DNA of 64,000 nt, from positions 372,001 to 436,000 of the forward strand of contig JAPDRO010000014.1 of assembly GCA_030247885.1 (NCBI GenBank), read 5' to 3'. Of the stretch, positions 46,937 to 58,620 are shown one piece after another. Source of the stretch: Taxawa tesnikishii (nom. ined.) (Eukaryota; Ascomycota; Dothideomycetes; Dothideales). A program made the position numbers and the translations under genes. The notes beneath the pieces were generated by a model, which ran no database searches, was not told the origin of the DNA, and was given only the letters and a program-made list of their open reading frames with translations. Each line of letters opens with the position of its first letter. Position 1 is the stretch's first letter.

Positions 46937-49218
46937 ATGAACGACCCAGGTACCGCCGAGCCCATCGCAAAGGCCGCCGAGGATATCGAGTCGAGTCCTC
47001 ACGAGAGTAGCCAGGATGAGGAAGAGAACGAGCATGACTACTTGGACCCGAGTTAGGTTTACACATTGCCTGCATACTGCTCGGTCTAACAAAACCCACA
47101 GTCGCTGGTGGTTCGCCTCGACAGCATGTCCACTCGTAGCCGGCACCTTTGGCCCTATGGCCTCAGCATTCAGCATATGCGCACTCGTCGAGAGTTGGAG
47201 GGTGTATATACCTCCTGGAGGCACGGAAGAGCATGGAGGTCGTATCCAAGATCCGAAGTGGTGCGTCGGTTTCTCTACACACGGCGAACACGTTCCAGCA
47301 GCAGGTTGCTAAACCTGTTAACACTGCACAGGCTCCTGGCAATCAACGCCCTGTCCCTAGCCTGTGCTTTGGTCGCGAATATCTCGCTGCTACTCAACAT
47401 GGCACAACGTCTACGATTCCCGATCGCCCAACCCATTACAATAGGAGGTTTCTTCCTCTCTGCGTGTCTGCTCATTGCAGACCTTGCCGCCCTGACGGCT
47501 TCTCCATCTTACCGGCTCACGCCAACCGCGAATCCGAAAGCCTTTCCTACCGGTAGCCACGCGCTCAGTTCGGCATTTTACTACGCCATCATGGCAGCCG
47601 TGCTGTACATGATCATCACAGCGTTGATGTGTATCACGGTCTACGGCGCATACAAGGGACACTACGGGAAAGAGTTTCGCCTGACCGTAGCGCAACGAAC
47701 TCTGATGCTTCAAACAATGGCTTTTATCACCTACCTTCTGCTGGGTGCGCTTGTGTTCAGCAAGATCGAGGGTTGGGAATACCTCGATGCGGTCTACTGG
47801 GCGGATGTCACACTCCTGACCGTCGGCACTGGTGATTTTACCCCAGCTACACACACCGGCCGCGGTCTCCTGTTCCCGTTCGCCATTGGCGGTATCGTGA
47901 CCATCGGTCTCGTGATCGGTTCCATCAGAACTTTGGTGCTAGAGAGAGGAAAGGCAAAGTTGTCGGCAAGAATCACGGAAAAGAAGCGCGAGAAGACGAT
48001 CGAGAGCGCCAAACCCCAGAAACGCAAGATCAAGGTCAGCTGGTGGAAATACATGGAGTTTTCGGACGACGCCTTGAGCCCCAGTCAAAAAAGAGAACAA
48101 GAATTTCGTATCATGCGCGCCGTCCAGAACTCCGCTGAGCGCCAGCGCCGCTGGATGTCCTTGGCCTTATCCGCCAGCATGGCACTCATCCTCTGGTTTG
48201 TCGGTGCTGCCGTCTTCAAGGTGGCCGAGCGCAACCAGAATTGGACGTACTTTCAGTCCATGTACTTCGCGTACATTTCCTTCTGACCATCGGATACGGC
48301 GACTACCAACCCATGTCCAATTCCGGCAAGCCCTTTTTCGTGCTGTGGTCCTTGTTGGCCGTTCCCACCCTGACCATCCTGATCAGCAACATGGGCGACA
48401 CAGTTGTCAAATCGTTCTCGGACTTCACCATCTGGATCGGCTCGCTCACCGTGCTTCCCGGCGAGCACGGCTTCAGCGCGACGGCAAAGCACGCGCTCAA
48501 GCAAGTCAGTTCCGGAAAGCTCAACCCCAACGAATTTGAGACGCAAAAGCCGCCGGGCTTTCTCTCCACATCTGCTGCTCACGGCTCCGGCCCCAACGAC
48601 GACGGCCCCAAGGACACAATGATGGACCGCATAGCCGACCGCATTGCCAACCATCTCGAAGACGAGGAGATGGAGGAAGCGCAGGCGGCGGAGATGCAAG
48701 GGGATGAGTTGGAACGTGACATCCACTTCTACCACTATGTGCTCGCACGAGAAGTCCGGCAGTTGATGAAAGATCTCTCTGCCTCGCCGCCCAAGCAATA
48801 CGAATGGGGCGAGTGGGAGTACTACCTCAAGCTCATCGGGGACAACGACTATGAGCCCACCGGCAACGAGCAGGACAAGCAGCGTCTCATCCCCGATGAG
48901 TTGCGCTTGCCGGAGGATAACAAACAGCAGAAGCAGAAGAAGGGACAGCTTTGGAGTTGGTTGAGCGACAAGAGTCCGCTTATGGGCACAAAGACCGAGA
49001 CGGAGTGGATTCTGGAGAGGCTGACGGCGAGTCTTGAGAGGGAGCTTAGGAATGCGAGAAAGGCGAAGGAGGGTGAGGAGGAGAAGAAGAGGCCGCCGAT
49101 CAGTATGAGTGAGATGAAGAGGGGAGGAAGGTTGAAGAGTGGACAGAGTGGGAGCAGTGGAGGAGGGTCGGGTAGTGAGGGAGATGGGAAGGAGGCGAGG
49201 AATGAGGAGACTGGTTGA
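46937..49218 (+). CDS. Two-pore outward-rectifier K+ channel (TOK1-like)
   Basis: An acidic N-terminus (MNDPGTAEPIAKAAEDIESS) leads into RWWFASTACPLVAGTFGPMA and successive membrane segments. There are two pore loops with K+ filters: VTLLTVGTGDFTPATHTGRG near residue 270 and LTIGYGDYQPMSNSGKPF near residue 410. This eight-segment, two-pore layout is specific to fungal TOK channels of the plasma membrane. A long charged cytosolic tail follows. The intron 47261-47331 is clear; a first intron lies near 47050-47101. The frame changes near 48283, inside the stretch leading to the second filter, and fits one lost C. An intact channel is the likely biological state. Confidence 0.9.
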
Positions 49219-49506
49219 TCCGGCGTCTCGAGGCATCGTTGGGGCGCGTAATATACACTTGAGATACCCATTGCAAGTCCTACTCATGCACAAAACCGTT
49301 GCCAACAGTCTCCGCAGTGTTCCTGCTCCCACATGAGACCATTGGCTGCAGGGTTCCATTGGATCGAGCTCTTCCAAGCATCGCGGCGTTCGATCGGGAT
49401 GTGGTCGGTGTTCATCGGAATTGATCGGCGTTGCCATCCTGATACCTCGTGTCGGCGCACTTCCAACCTTCTTCATTCTGTAGTTTTAGATGTACACATA
49501 TACGAC

Positions 49507-51752
49507 ATGGCAATGCGTGCAAGTCGACGCAATGGAAAGCAGCCTTCGTGCGAGCCGTGTCGCAAGAGCAAAATTCGCTGCGATCACGGGCAGCCCGTCT
49601 GTGACCGCTGCCAGCGGCGCGGCTTGGAGTCTCGGTGTTTCTATCACCCAGCACCTTTAACAAAACCTCGCCCACCGCTATCACCCTCGTCTTCTCCTGG
49701 GTTGACCAATCCCTCTGATCCTTCGATTTCTGCCAGAAACCTCTTCGTGAACAGTACCCGTGGTAGCGTCTCCTCGCCAACTGTCATCAACCATGGATTC
49801 GCTATCACGGAGTCACATCCTACGGGGTCGGTGTCAGTGACAAGGCGATACACGACGAGCATTTGGCAAGCGTCTTACAGCTTCTTGCCCCATTACGCCA
49901 CTTGAAGCTGATTCACAAGTGCATGACCGAATACTACGCCATCGGTCAGACTGCCGCTATTGTGCCAGGCCCATTCATTCTACCTGTTGTCTCTGCCCTT
50001 CAAAAAGCTTTTCCACATCCTCATCTCACGCCTCAGACGTTTTATGCGACAACGGTAGTATTATGTTCAGGCTGGCGGACTCTACGCTGCGCTCCACTAA
50101 GACCAAGATGGACGTTACATCCTCTCTCGGTCCATCCGATTTCTGCGCAAGGTACACAGGAGAGAACTTGCGTCTCGAATCTCTAGGACTCGTTTATTCC
50201 ATCGCAGGACGCTCGTGTCTTCATGGTACGTCTCGCGATGAAGCGAGACATGATGATTTTGTACAAGAAATGTTCAGATGCAGCAGTACTTGCTTACAGC
50301 TCGCTCGCGAACTTGCGCCACAGGTCAACGATGCCACTCTTTGGCTGGGCTACGAGAACCTCCAGCTTGCCAATCTGCTCCAGGAAGACGCAAGTAAGTC
50401 GCAGCAAGAGCAGTATGCTCCGGAGCCAATTCTGATCACATTTGTGACAATCTCTAGGCCCTCATGTCTCGCGACGACTCGGAGACTTAGCTACGGACCT
50501 TTTCACAATGGGAATCCACCGCGAGTCTACATACCTGTCCAAGGTACCCTTTTTCCTTGCCGAGTGTCGAAGAAGAACATTCTTCGCTACATATCGATTC
50601 GACAAGTACTTTTCTACAACATTCGATCGGCCTCCTCGGATCTCAATGCGCTGGACGGATTGCAGATTACCACTCGATCTGGCCGATGATGAGCTCTTCG
50701 CAGATGCGTCCGAGCTACAGCAGGCATGTCTGAGACTCACACCCGAGGGTTGGAATGCAGAGGGACAGCACACGAACGTAACTTGGCTTCGCATCAGACA
50801 TATCATTGGCATATTCCGCGAAGAAATCTACGAGTATTCGTTCCGCCCGCTGACATCGGAAGACAAGATCAAACTCAAGTGAGCCATAGCGCTGGTCTTT
50901 GCATTGAAAATCGAAGGACCTACTGACGCTGCAGTGCAGGGAACTTTCGGAGCGATGCCAACAAGCATGGAGATCCCTACCATCTCACAATCGCTACAAC
51001 CACGCGATGTGGAACTCTGGGTTATCGGCAATCATTTGTCTCATGCTCACAAGCTCACATTTGACGCACTTGAACAACGGTTTCCAAATCAGTCGGTTGC
51101 TAGCTAAAAGTGACCCAGATTCCTCACCTGAGCTGCTTGAAATCTCGGCCGACATCCTCGCCACAATTTTGCAACTAGGCTCTTGTCTGGGCAGAGCTGT
51201 GTTCTTGCGTCGCGACTTCAACCATCTAGTGAGTTGGCCATACCCTTCATCTTGTTCCGTAGCTCAATCACGTCTGCAAAGGTCCGCAATTCCGGCCTAC
51301 CCTCCGCAGCAGTGCTCGCGACAGCACTGCACAGCAACACCACTCTGCCGGCCAATCTCAGCCGCTCGACTCTGATACGAAATCTCTCCGTCTTCATCGC
51401 ACATCTGGAGAGCATTTACAGTCCCGAGGAGGCCAATTATGGTATTTGCATGCAAGCCGCGAAAATCATCTCACGCACACTGGACGATGTGCTCGAACCG
51501 CCAACCCCACCTAGTCATACCCAGGCCACTCTTGCCACGACACAAAAGCCCGGTCCAGCCTCGCAGAACCCAGACAGTACCGACATGACGGTCTTTTCTG
51601 CGTCTCAGCACCTGTCGCTTGGAGCCGATGGGATGTCGGGCCCATACAATCTGGCTGCAATCAACATCGATACCTTGGATGCGCTAGACTTGTCTGATTG
51701 GGTTGACGGCATTGATTGGTCTGGTACCGGCGGTGAATTGAATACTCTCTAA
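49507..51752 (+). CDS. Zn2Cys6 fungal transcription factor with a fungal-specific TF domain
   Basis: The N-terminus holds the binuclear zinc cluster CEPCRKSKIRCDHGQPVCDR, then CQRRGLESRCFYHP (six Cys with C-x2-C-x6-C spacing). A Pro/Ser linker follows. Next comes a middle-homology region: HLASVLQLLAPLRHLKLIHK, GLVYSIAGRSCLHGTSRDEA, TMGIHRESTYLSKVPFFLAE, CRRRTFFATYRFDKYFSTTF and RPPRISMRWTDCRLPLDL. The C-terminus ends TLDALDLSDWVDGIDWSGTG, a possible acidic activation segment. Several introns and about three frame changes are present, so the exon map is approximate. Such factors often control neighbouring metabolic genes; the DUF3500 and ligase genes downstream are candidates by position only. 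Confidence 0.85.
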
Positions 51753-51970
51753 GATGGTATCGAGCCATGCACACAGGTGTCTCTCTTCGCTCGAACGACG
51801 GTGATACGTCCAAGCCGGCCTTCAGGATTTGCCCACAGGAGTCGTTCCTATCAGACTGTTGATGGTATGAGCACGAGCTGTCTGTGCAAACGGGTACGTC
51901 TCACCAGCTATAACGAAAGGAGGAAAGAAACACACTGCGAAAAAATCGACTCGTTTACGTCGTATGTACA

Positions 51971-53426
51971 CTACAGTTTCTCCGCAGGGATACTCGGGTC
52001 CCAGACAAAATGATCCTTTGCACTCGCAATCAGCGGCCGCATCGCGAAGCCATAATCGCCGGCATTCGGCGTACGGAGCAATGTGTGGATGTGAAACTTC
52101 GCCGGCTCTTCGTTGTTCAGGAACACGCCCGAGTGGTGATCTGTTCCCCGGTCGTCAGCGAAATAGTGCCATCCCCAAACCCTGGCGTAGAAACTCACCA
52201 AACTCGATGATGATGACGGGGTTCTGAATGCGGTAGTAGAACGGGTCCTCGGTGCCATAACCTCCGATCCAAGAAAAGTACGTTTCGTGCTCGAAGTGCA
52301 TGGCGTGCTGGAGCTTGAGTTCCCTGGATCGCTTGGGCAGGTAGAGCAGGTACTCGTCCAGGATAGCCTTGACCAACCCTCTCTGCTCGCCGTCCATCTC
52401 GTCCATGCGGATACCTTCGTAGGGCACGACGCGGTTGTCGCGGTACGCGCCGCAGAGGTGGCGCTGGTCGTCCTTGTTCCATCGACCCTCGGGCATGGCG
52501 GGATCGTGCATGAGTTTGTACGTCTGTGCGCGCTGCTGCAGGTTCTCCGGCAGGGATCGCATGAGTTTGAGACCCAGGTCTTCTTCGCGGGTCAAGATGC
52601 GGGTGCCCTTGTAGGGGCCGGAGTCGATCTCGTTGGGCTCGGCGCCGGTGAACCAGGGACTCAGAACCAGCTGGCGGCGGTAGAAGAAGGCGTTCAGGCA
52701 GAGGTGGTGGCCGTAGAACGACCAGCCCCAGGGCCTGTCGGGGGAGGGGCGGCCGAAGAGCACGAAGTTGTAGGAGAATTCGTTCATGACGCGGGGGGAG
52801 TCGACCAGCTCGCCGAGAAAGTGGTTGATGCGCATGGCTTTGACGGCCTTGTCGTAGCCTTCTGGAGAGAGCGTCGCCTTGAGCACGGCGAGAATCGAGT
52901 CGCGGAGGGATGGCGTGAGCTCGTCGAGGCGCAGGCCCTTGTCGCTGAGCAGGAATTCCGGGTTCGACCAGGACCGCCATTCGGGTGAGTCGACGTGATA
53001 GGATAGGGTTGCTCTTTGCTCCTTGCTGGCTTCGCTGAGGACGTTGTTTGCCGCAGCGACGATCGAGTCGATGGGCACCTCCTCGTCCTGCAGTTGGAAC
53101 AAGCCGTCTCGGACGTTTCCTGCAGAGTCGTCAGCTGTGCCAGGTACGAATTGTATGCAAGAGGAGCCGTGCAATGCGGCACTTTTTTTTACGTGCACAG
53201 AATCAGGCATACCGTCGTTAGTCACGCCCTTGAAAGGCTCTTCGAAGAGCGACCTCCAGTGCCTGTACAGGGCCCACAACCACGGCGGCTGGTGATTCGT
53301 CTTGAAGTCGTTTGCGTAAACGTGTGCGTCCTGTTGCTTCATGGTGGTGAATCGGGGGATGCTAATATCCGGCAGGTGCTTCCGGTAATCGCCCGAGGGC
53401 TTGGAGATGGGTGCTGAGTCTGCCAT
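51971..53426 (-). CDS. DUF3500 family protein (three exons)
   Basis: A 434-residue protein from the ATG at 53426. DUF3500 hallmarks are LFEEPFKGVTNDG, LDSPEW-like HVDSPEWRSWSNPEFLLSDK, GLRLDELTPSLRDSILAVLK, MRINHFLGELVDSPRVMNEF, RPWGWSFYGHHLCLNAFFYR and EFDHHSGVFLNNEEPAKFHI, then HTLLRTPNAGDYG. Introns are 53120-53212 (93 nt, in frame and stop-free, so easily missed) and 52141-52198. Exons sum to exactly 435 codons. The His-rich pairs (GHHLCL, DHHSGVF, HIHT) could bind a metal. The family has no settled function. It is convergent with the Zn2Cys6 gene. Confidence 0.88.
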
Positions 53427-53571
53427 GGCGTGTGTGTATACACGATCAGTTGGTGCAAAAGAGGGTTGAGGGTTGAGGGTTGAGGGGTGAGGAAGGACGC
53501 GTCAACTCTAATGCAGTGGTTGTGAACGAACGAACAACGGGCGGTGTTGGATGATATAGCAAGTGGTCTTG

Positions 53572-54384
53572 ATGGTGAGAATCACGATTCACGTCTCGGG
53601 ACTGCCCTTCGGCACAGTGTCTGGCACGCAAACAGAGGGATGGTCCCACAATGCAATGCCGTTGTCCGATGACGGCTGGAGAACGACCAAGAACGAGATC
53701 TGGCTCAGGTTCAGACAACTGCAGCCCAAAGCTCCTTCCTGTGCAGCCCAAAGCTCCTTCCTCCTTCCTGTGCATGCAGGCGCTCCGCCTCTGCGAACCT
53801 GGCCTGAACGCTTTCCCTCTCCACCTTCTCCACAATCTCCACCAGGCCGGAGCGGAGACGCCCCGCTTGGAGCAATTCGACATCCAGGCCTGGGTAAATG
53901 TTCCAGCTCGAATGGCACCAAGGGAAGTTCCTGTGCTTGATCGGCGTCCTATGGAAGTCATCATGGAAGTCATCATGGAAGTCATTCCGCGTAACAGCTC
54001 AAGTGAAGCGCTATATCCAGACATCAACATACAAGACACTCCAGACATTGAGGCTACACTTTGCGGTCCAGAATTCAGCCCACTCCACTTCTTCCACGCC
54101 GCTCGGCAGATCCGGATAAGATGAAAGGTATCTATCCATACGAGCAACAGCAGGACCCTCCTGCTTGTACTGACCCGGAATCGCGAAACAAAGGGATGGA
54201 CGACTACTCTTACACCGTATACCCCGATGCGCCAATTGCTTCGGGGTTTGTCGACCTGAATAAGGGAGACAAGCTGCTGGCGTTCGAGTCTTCTGACTGG
54301 GATGCAGTCCGCCAATCGGATCAAAGCAAGACCGATCTCTCTCCGATCCAAGCGCTCGACGTCTCACACCTCGGTCTTAGATGA
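53572..54384 (+). CDS. Hypothetical protein carrying internal short tandem repeats
   Basis: The frame opens MVRITIHVSGLPFGTVSGTQ, TEGWSHNAMPLSDDGW and NEIWLRFRQLQPKAPS. It continues in another frame with LRLCEPGLNAFPLHLLHNLH, ETPRLEQFDIQAWVNVPARM and SEALYPDINIQDTPDIEA, and ends after MKGIYPYEQQQDPPACTDPE and GFVDLNKGDKLLAFESSDWD. A 22-bp tandem duplication (53721-53762) lies exactly where the first change of frame occurs; one copy alone would keep the frame. A 12-bp unit is repeated three times at 53951-53986 (EVIM). I recognise no family. The span is moderately supported by composition. Confidence 0.45.
53721..53762 (+). repeat. 22-bp tandem duplication
   Basis: GCAGCCCAAAGCTCCTTCCT occurs at 53721 and again at 53743, a period of 22 bp. 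Because 22 is not a multiple of three it shifts the reading frame of the surrounding hypothetical gene. Confidence 0.85.
53951..53986 (+). repeat. 12-bp tandem repeat, three units
   Basis: ATGGAAGTCATC, ATGGAAGTCATC and ATGGAAGTCATT in direct succession; in frame they encode repeats of Met-Glu-Val-Ile. Confidence 0.9.
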
Positions 54385-54673
54385 GAAGGATGGGAGAGGG
54401 AAGCCCCCAAGATCATCACGTACTGCAAAAGGTGTATGTGCGAGGGCATTTGTACACTTGTCTGATCGATCTCACGTAAGCTGCTCCAACGCCAGGCCCC
54501 CATGCCCTTTGTTATATACCAACTGCTTGGCCTGCTCTTCCGCATAGTCACATAGATACATCATCGATTGCCGGTTGAAACCAGTCACTTGTACTTCATG
54601 TACGTCGAAACTCCACTGCTCTCCGCCTGCTGGTTGCAAATAGATCCACTTCTTCTACACAGCGAACTGAGTG

Positions 54674-56690
54674 ATGCCTTTCCTCGCTCAAGAACACGTC
54701 TCTATCCCTAACAAGGACTTACTATCATGGACCTTTGACGGGTTGTCCTACGATGAAGACAAACCCGTAAGCAGGAAGTCCACTGCTTCTCACGCTTCTG
54801 CATTACTCAGTCTTCGGTACAGATATACATTGACGCGCTGAACCCAGCACGATCCATCTCCGCGCGACAAGCGAAGACCCTGATCCGGAAACTGGTCGCC
54901 GGATTCAGGAAGATCGGCGTAAAGAAAGGGGACTGCGTGTGCCTTCATTCCACGAACGACGTGCGCCGTTTTCCTACCAGCCTTCCAGGTCCGGTCACGT
55001 TTATGCTGACAACAACAGCTTTACTATCCGATTTTCTTCCTTGCCATTGTCGCCGCGGGCGGGATCTTCGCGGGCACAAATGTGGCGTACAAACCGTTTG
55101 AACTGTCGCACCATCTCAAGGTGTCGAGATCCAGATTCGTGATAGCTAATGCTGCGTTCTTGGAGACTTTATTGGAGGGCGCGAAAGCGGTCAGTATTCC
55201 AAAGGAGAGCATTATATTGTTCAACCCGGACGACGAGCCCGTACCGAGCGGATACACCAGATGGACGGACCTACTCTCCGCTGGAGAAGAAGACTGGGTG
55301 CGCTTTGACGACCAGGAGATTGCGGAGGAGACGATTGCCGCGTTGTTGTTCTCTTCAGGGACCACTGGTGCGTATGCTTCCTCTCTCCCTCAAGTCCATG
55401 CTATCAACGTCTCCATCTCCCTCCAACCCTTCCTTGTCGCACCCGCACGCCGGCACCCTTCATGTCCATTCATCTCAGATACACGGTGCCGGGGGCCCTC
55501 GCCCAACATTCCCCTTCGTCCTCCCTGACCCTTCTCACCCGTCCCAGGCCTACCCAAAGCCGTCAAGCTCTCCCACCGCAACTTGATCGCCCAGGACACG
55601 CTAATCCGGGAGCACAAACGCACGCCCTGGATCACTAAACGTCTTCTCGCCCTGCCCATGTTCCACGCCGCCAGCACGCCCGTCGCATGCACCACGCCTC
55701 TTCGCGCCGGAGAACAGGCTTACATACTGCGGCAATTTGATCTGGAGAAGTGGTTCTGGGCGATGCAGGAGTACCAGATCACGGACATGGCGCTGGTTCC
55801 GCCCATCGCCATCGGCATCATAATGTCGCCCCTGCGCCATCAGTACTCTCTGAAGAGCGTGCGGGTGGCGTACTGCGGTGCCGCACCCCTGGACCGGCGC
55901 CCCCAAGCGCGCGTCCAGGAACTGCTGGCTCCCGGCGCTACCTTCACGCAGGTCTGGGGAATGACGGAAACGTCGTGTATCGCGACCAAACTATACTACA
56001 ACGACTATCCGTCCGGCGACACTACGGGTAGCGTCGGACATCCCATCCCGAACCTAGACGTCAAGCTTGTCGACGAGAACGGCCGGGATGTCTCAGAGTA
56101 TGGTGTTCGTGGCGAGATATGCGTCCGGGGTCCCACTGTCACGAGGGGGTATTACGACAACGCGGAGGCGAATGCGAGGGACTTTGACGCAGACGGGTTT
56201 TTCCATACGGGCGATGTGGCGTATTGTGATGCGAAGACTAAACTGTTTTATATTGTAGACCGACGAAAGGTAAGAATACTTTTTCTCTTGTCGCCCATGC
56301 GTGTGTATCACTACAGCCCTTCTGACTCTGCTGACGCATCGCAAGGAATTGATCAAAGTTCGGGGCTTCCAAGTCGCGCCGGCAGAGCTCGAAGGCATAT
56401 TACTATCGCATCCTGACATTGTCGATGTGGCCGTCATCGGCGTGACACTCACCAGATCCGAATCTAGTGATTCGGAGTTCCCGCGGGCTTATGTCGTGAG
56501 AAGACCCGGTACCGGAGCGAGCCTCGCAGTAGAGGACGTCAAAAAGTATATCGAAGACCGCTTGGTGTACTACAAGCGCCTGGACGGCGGTGTTGTGTTC
56601 GTGCCTGCCATCCCCAAGAACGCGTCCGGAAAGATCTTGAAGAGGATCTTAAGGGAGCAGGCGGAAAAGGAGATGGGTGCCAAGTTGTAG
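54674..56690 (+). CDS. Acyl-CoA synthetase / 4-coumarate-CoA ligase-like adenylate-forming enzyme (five exons)
   Basis: A 548-residue ANL-family enzyme. Motifs: LLFSSGTTGLPKAVKLSHRN (A3, P-loop-like), ALPMFHAAS, QVWGMTETSC (A5), GSVGHPIPNLDVKLVDENG, YGVRGEICVRGPTVTRGYYD, ADGFFHTGDVAYCD (A7), YIVDRRKELIKVRGFQVAPA (A8) and IPKNASGKILKRIL (A10, catalytic Lys). Introns are 54767-54822, 54961-55018, 55378-55547 by pattern (donor G at 55368), and 56270-56345; exons total exactly 549 codons. The exact third intron is 55368-55547. Members activate a carboxylic acid with ATP and join it to CoA. The C-terminus is KEMGAKL, a weak PTS1-like end at best. The substrate is unknown. Confidence 0.92.
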
Positions 56691-56927
56691 AGGGAGATTC
56701 GGCCGCAGGTCCGAAGTACAGAGGCCAGGTGTTGAAGATCGTAATCGGTGTATGAAGAGTAGCAATATAGCATTATACATTCGGAACGCGGACAGAAAAC
56801 AACACGGGATCCAAAGGAAGACACGAAAGGCAAGCACCATCTTCGTATGAGGTGACACATCGACCAGACCAGCTGGTTCCTGCATCTTTTCCCCAACACC
56901 TTCAATCTAGCCTTCCACCCTCCTTGT

Positions 56928-57435
56928 TCAGCCCTGCATTATCGCGCAAATTCCAGTCTCTGCTTCCCAATGCAGATCGATTTCCGGTAAACACCCAAGG
57001 ACAAACTCGCCCTTGTCCTTGCATTTCTGGCACAATTCCGAAACTCCAATGTTTCGTCCGACGAAGGTCAGCACATGAGCAATCCTTTCCCCTTCCACGT
57101 GATCCGGGCTCCATCGCCGAGGTCGAACAAGTACCGCGCGAGGGCATACACGGTGGTGATGTTGCTGGTGTGGTGAAGTCAACGCTTTTTCCAGCACCCT
57201 TAAACTTGCAATTCCGGCACAGCCCTGGAACCTGGATGTCTGGTCCGATGAGTTTGGAGCATGAGCAATGCTGATTGAAGGTGGCATTGACTCGGTGGCC
57301 ACAGGAGAAGTTGTGACACTCTTTGACGCACATTCTGATAGCTTTGGGGGTTTCCGTTGATTTGGAATGCGTTGAGTAGTCTCGATGTCTGATGTTCAAG
57401 GATCCGTGACAGTGGTCAGCATATGGCGATGCCAT
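56928..57435 (-). CDS. Small cysteine-rich hypothetical protein (first of a neighbouring pair)
   Basis: From the ATG at 57435 it reads MASPYADHCHGSLNIRHRDY. A Cys/His block follows: CVKECHNFSCGHRVNATFNQ, HCSCSKLIGPDIQVPGLCRN, CKFKG. Later, in another frame, SELCQKCKDKGEFVLGC echoes the GLCRNCKFKG element, so the protein may hold two copies of a zinc-binding-like unit. One or two frame changes separate the parts, and introns are not excluded. There is no signal peptide. I recognise no named family. Confidence 0.5.
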
Positions 57436-57888
57436 CTTGATGGTATTTAATCCTACATTGAAATTGGCAGATGTTTGGTTAGACACAAATTGTTTGGGAT
57501 GTTGTCGCGTTGTATCGCGCTCGATGTGGTCTTTGATACTCGGATGGTAGTGCTGTCGTTGTGAATTGAGGTGGTTGTAGCTCCAGGGCAGATGTGATTT
57601 CAGGGTTGGTAGGTATGTTGATTTATCTCCGGCCTTCAACTGTGGGAAACAGCATGAACATATATATATACAACCCTTGTATCCCTGCTGACGTGGCGTC
57701 TTCCGCGGCTGGCTTGTCGTATACGAAGCCAAAAGCGCCAAAACGTAATGACGGTGATGGGCGGAGTAATCATGTACGCAACATGCAGGTACTAACACTT
57801 CATACCGCATCTTCATCACCAGCTATGTCTTTGAAGCCGTGCAGGAGCCGTTTCATATCTTTGATCATGCTGTGGTAACTGTGTATGG

Positions 57889-58620
57889 TCATCCTGGCCA
57901 GGCTTTGCCTCTTCGCAGCAACGGATGAATGTGGAAGCTGGCGTAGACTTCCGGTACGTGACCGGAAGTTGAAGCTAGGACCGGAAGATCTATGACCAGA
58001 GGACCGTTGAGAGGCTCTGGAAGACCTGCTTTTGACGACTTGGTTCCGGAAGAGTCGCGCTCGCGTTCGTTTCGGTTTCGGCCAGAACCGGTAATGGACG
58101 TTGGGGTGACCTTGGGAGAAGCGGAATCATGCAATGTTTCTGGTAGGCTCATTCGAACCCGAACATCTGAAATCCCTGGTTTGGACGGAGTACGTCCTTC
58201 GTTTTCAGGGTCGGTGTTAGGATCTTTGGTTGATTCCTCTGCAGTCACTGGTCGATCTCTGTTGTAAAAAGCACTTCGGGGCGAACCTTGTTCAGCAAAA
58301 GCATCTTTGGTCGCAGATGGCATGCCGCTGTAGTTACTGCTATTAGCCATATCGATTGAGAAGCCACGAACCTGATAGTCGGCGATCAATGCTTGTCTTG
58401 CGTTATGGAGATGGTCTGGAGCGGCTTGTGCTGCACGATCGGGATACTGTGCGTTCAGTAGGCATTGGATCTCACACTCGTTGCAAAGACCGTCCACGAA
58501 AGTGAACGTAAGTGGCAGAAGCCCACGACAGCGCGCATTGTAGTGTTGTTGCTTGGAACAGTGGCCACGGTGACGTCTGTGGTTGCAGGCAAAGGTTTCG
58601 ACGACGCTGCTCGGACACAT
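57889..58620 (-). CDS. Cysteine-rich hypothetical protein with a disordered tail (second of the pair)
   Basis: A clean single frame of 243 residues from the ATG at 58620: MCPSSVVETFACNHRRHRGH, then CSKQQHYNARCRGLLPLTFT, FVDGLCNECEIQCLLNAQYP. The pattern F-x-C-x-H ... C ... C ... GLC-x2-C matches that of the gene just downstream on the same strand (56928-57435). A long Ser/Pro/Arg-rich, probably disordered region follows (NRDRPVTAEESTKDPNTDPE; SDVRVRMSLPETLHDSASPK). There is no signal peptide or membrane segment. No family is recognised. Confidence 0.6.
   Translation of the reverse strand: MCPSSVVETFACNHRRHRGHCSKQQHYNARCRGLLPLTFTFVDGLCNECEIQCLLNAQYPDRAAQAAPDHLHNARQALIADYQVRGFSIDMANSSNYSGMPSATKDAFAEQGSPRSAFYNRDRPVTAEESTKDPNTDPENEGRTPSKPGISDVRVRMSLPETLHDSASPKVTPTSITGSGRNRNERERDSSGTKSSKAGLPEPLNGPLVIDLPVLASTSGHVPEVYASFHIHPLLRRGKAWPG

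Noticed and set aside
48241-48300. TOK channel split into two separate genes, or programmed frameshifting
   Set aside because: The break lies within a conserved pore segment, the flanking protein is continuous, and no slippery site or structure is apparent; one lost base is simpler.
52195-52980. 261-residue Arg/Pro-rich minus-strand frame
   Set aside because: Out-of-frame shadow of the DUF3500 gene.
53446-54351. 301-residue minus-strand frame
   Set aside because: The plus strand gives more protein-like sequence here; this frame is a shadow containing translated short repeats.
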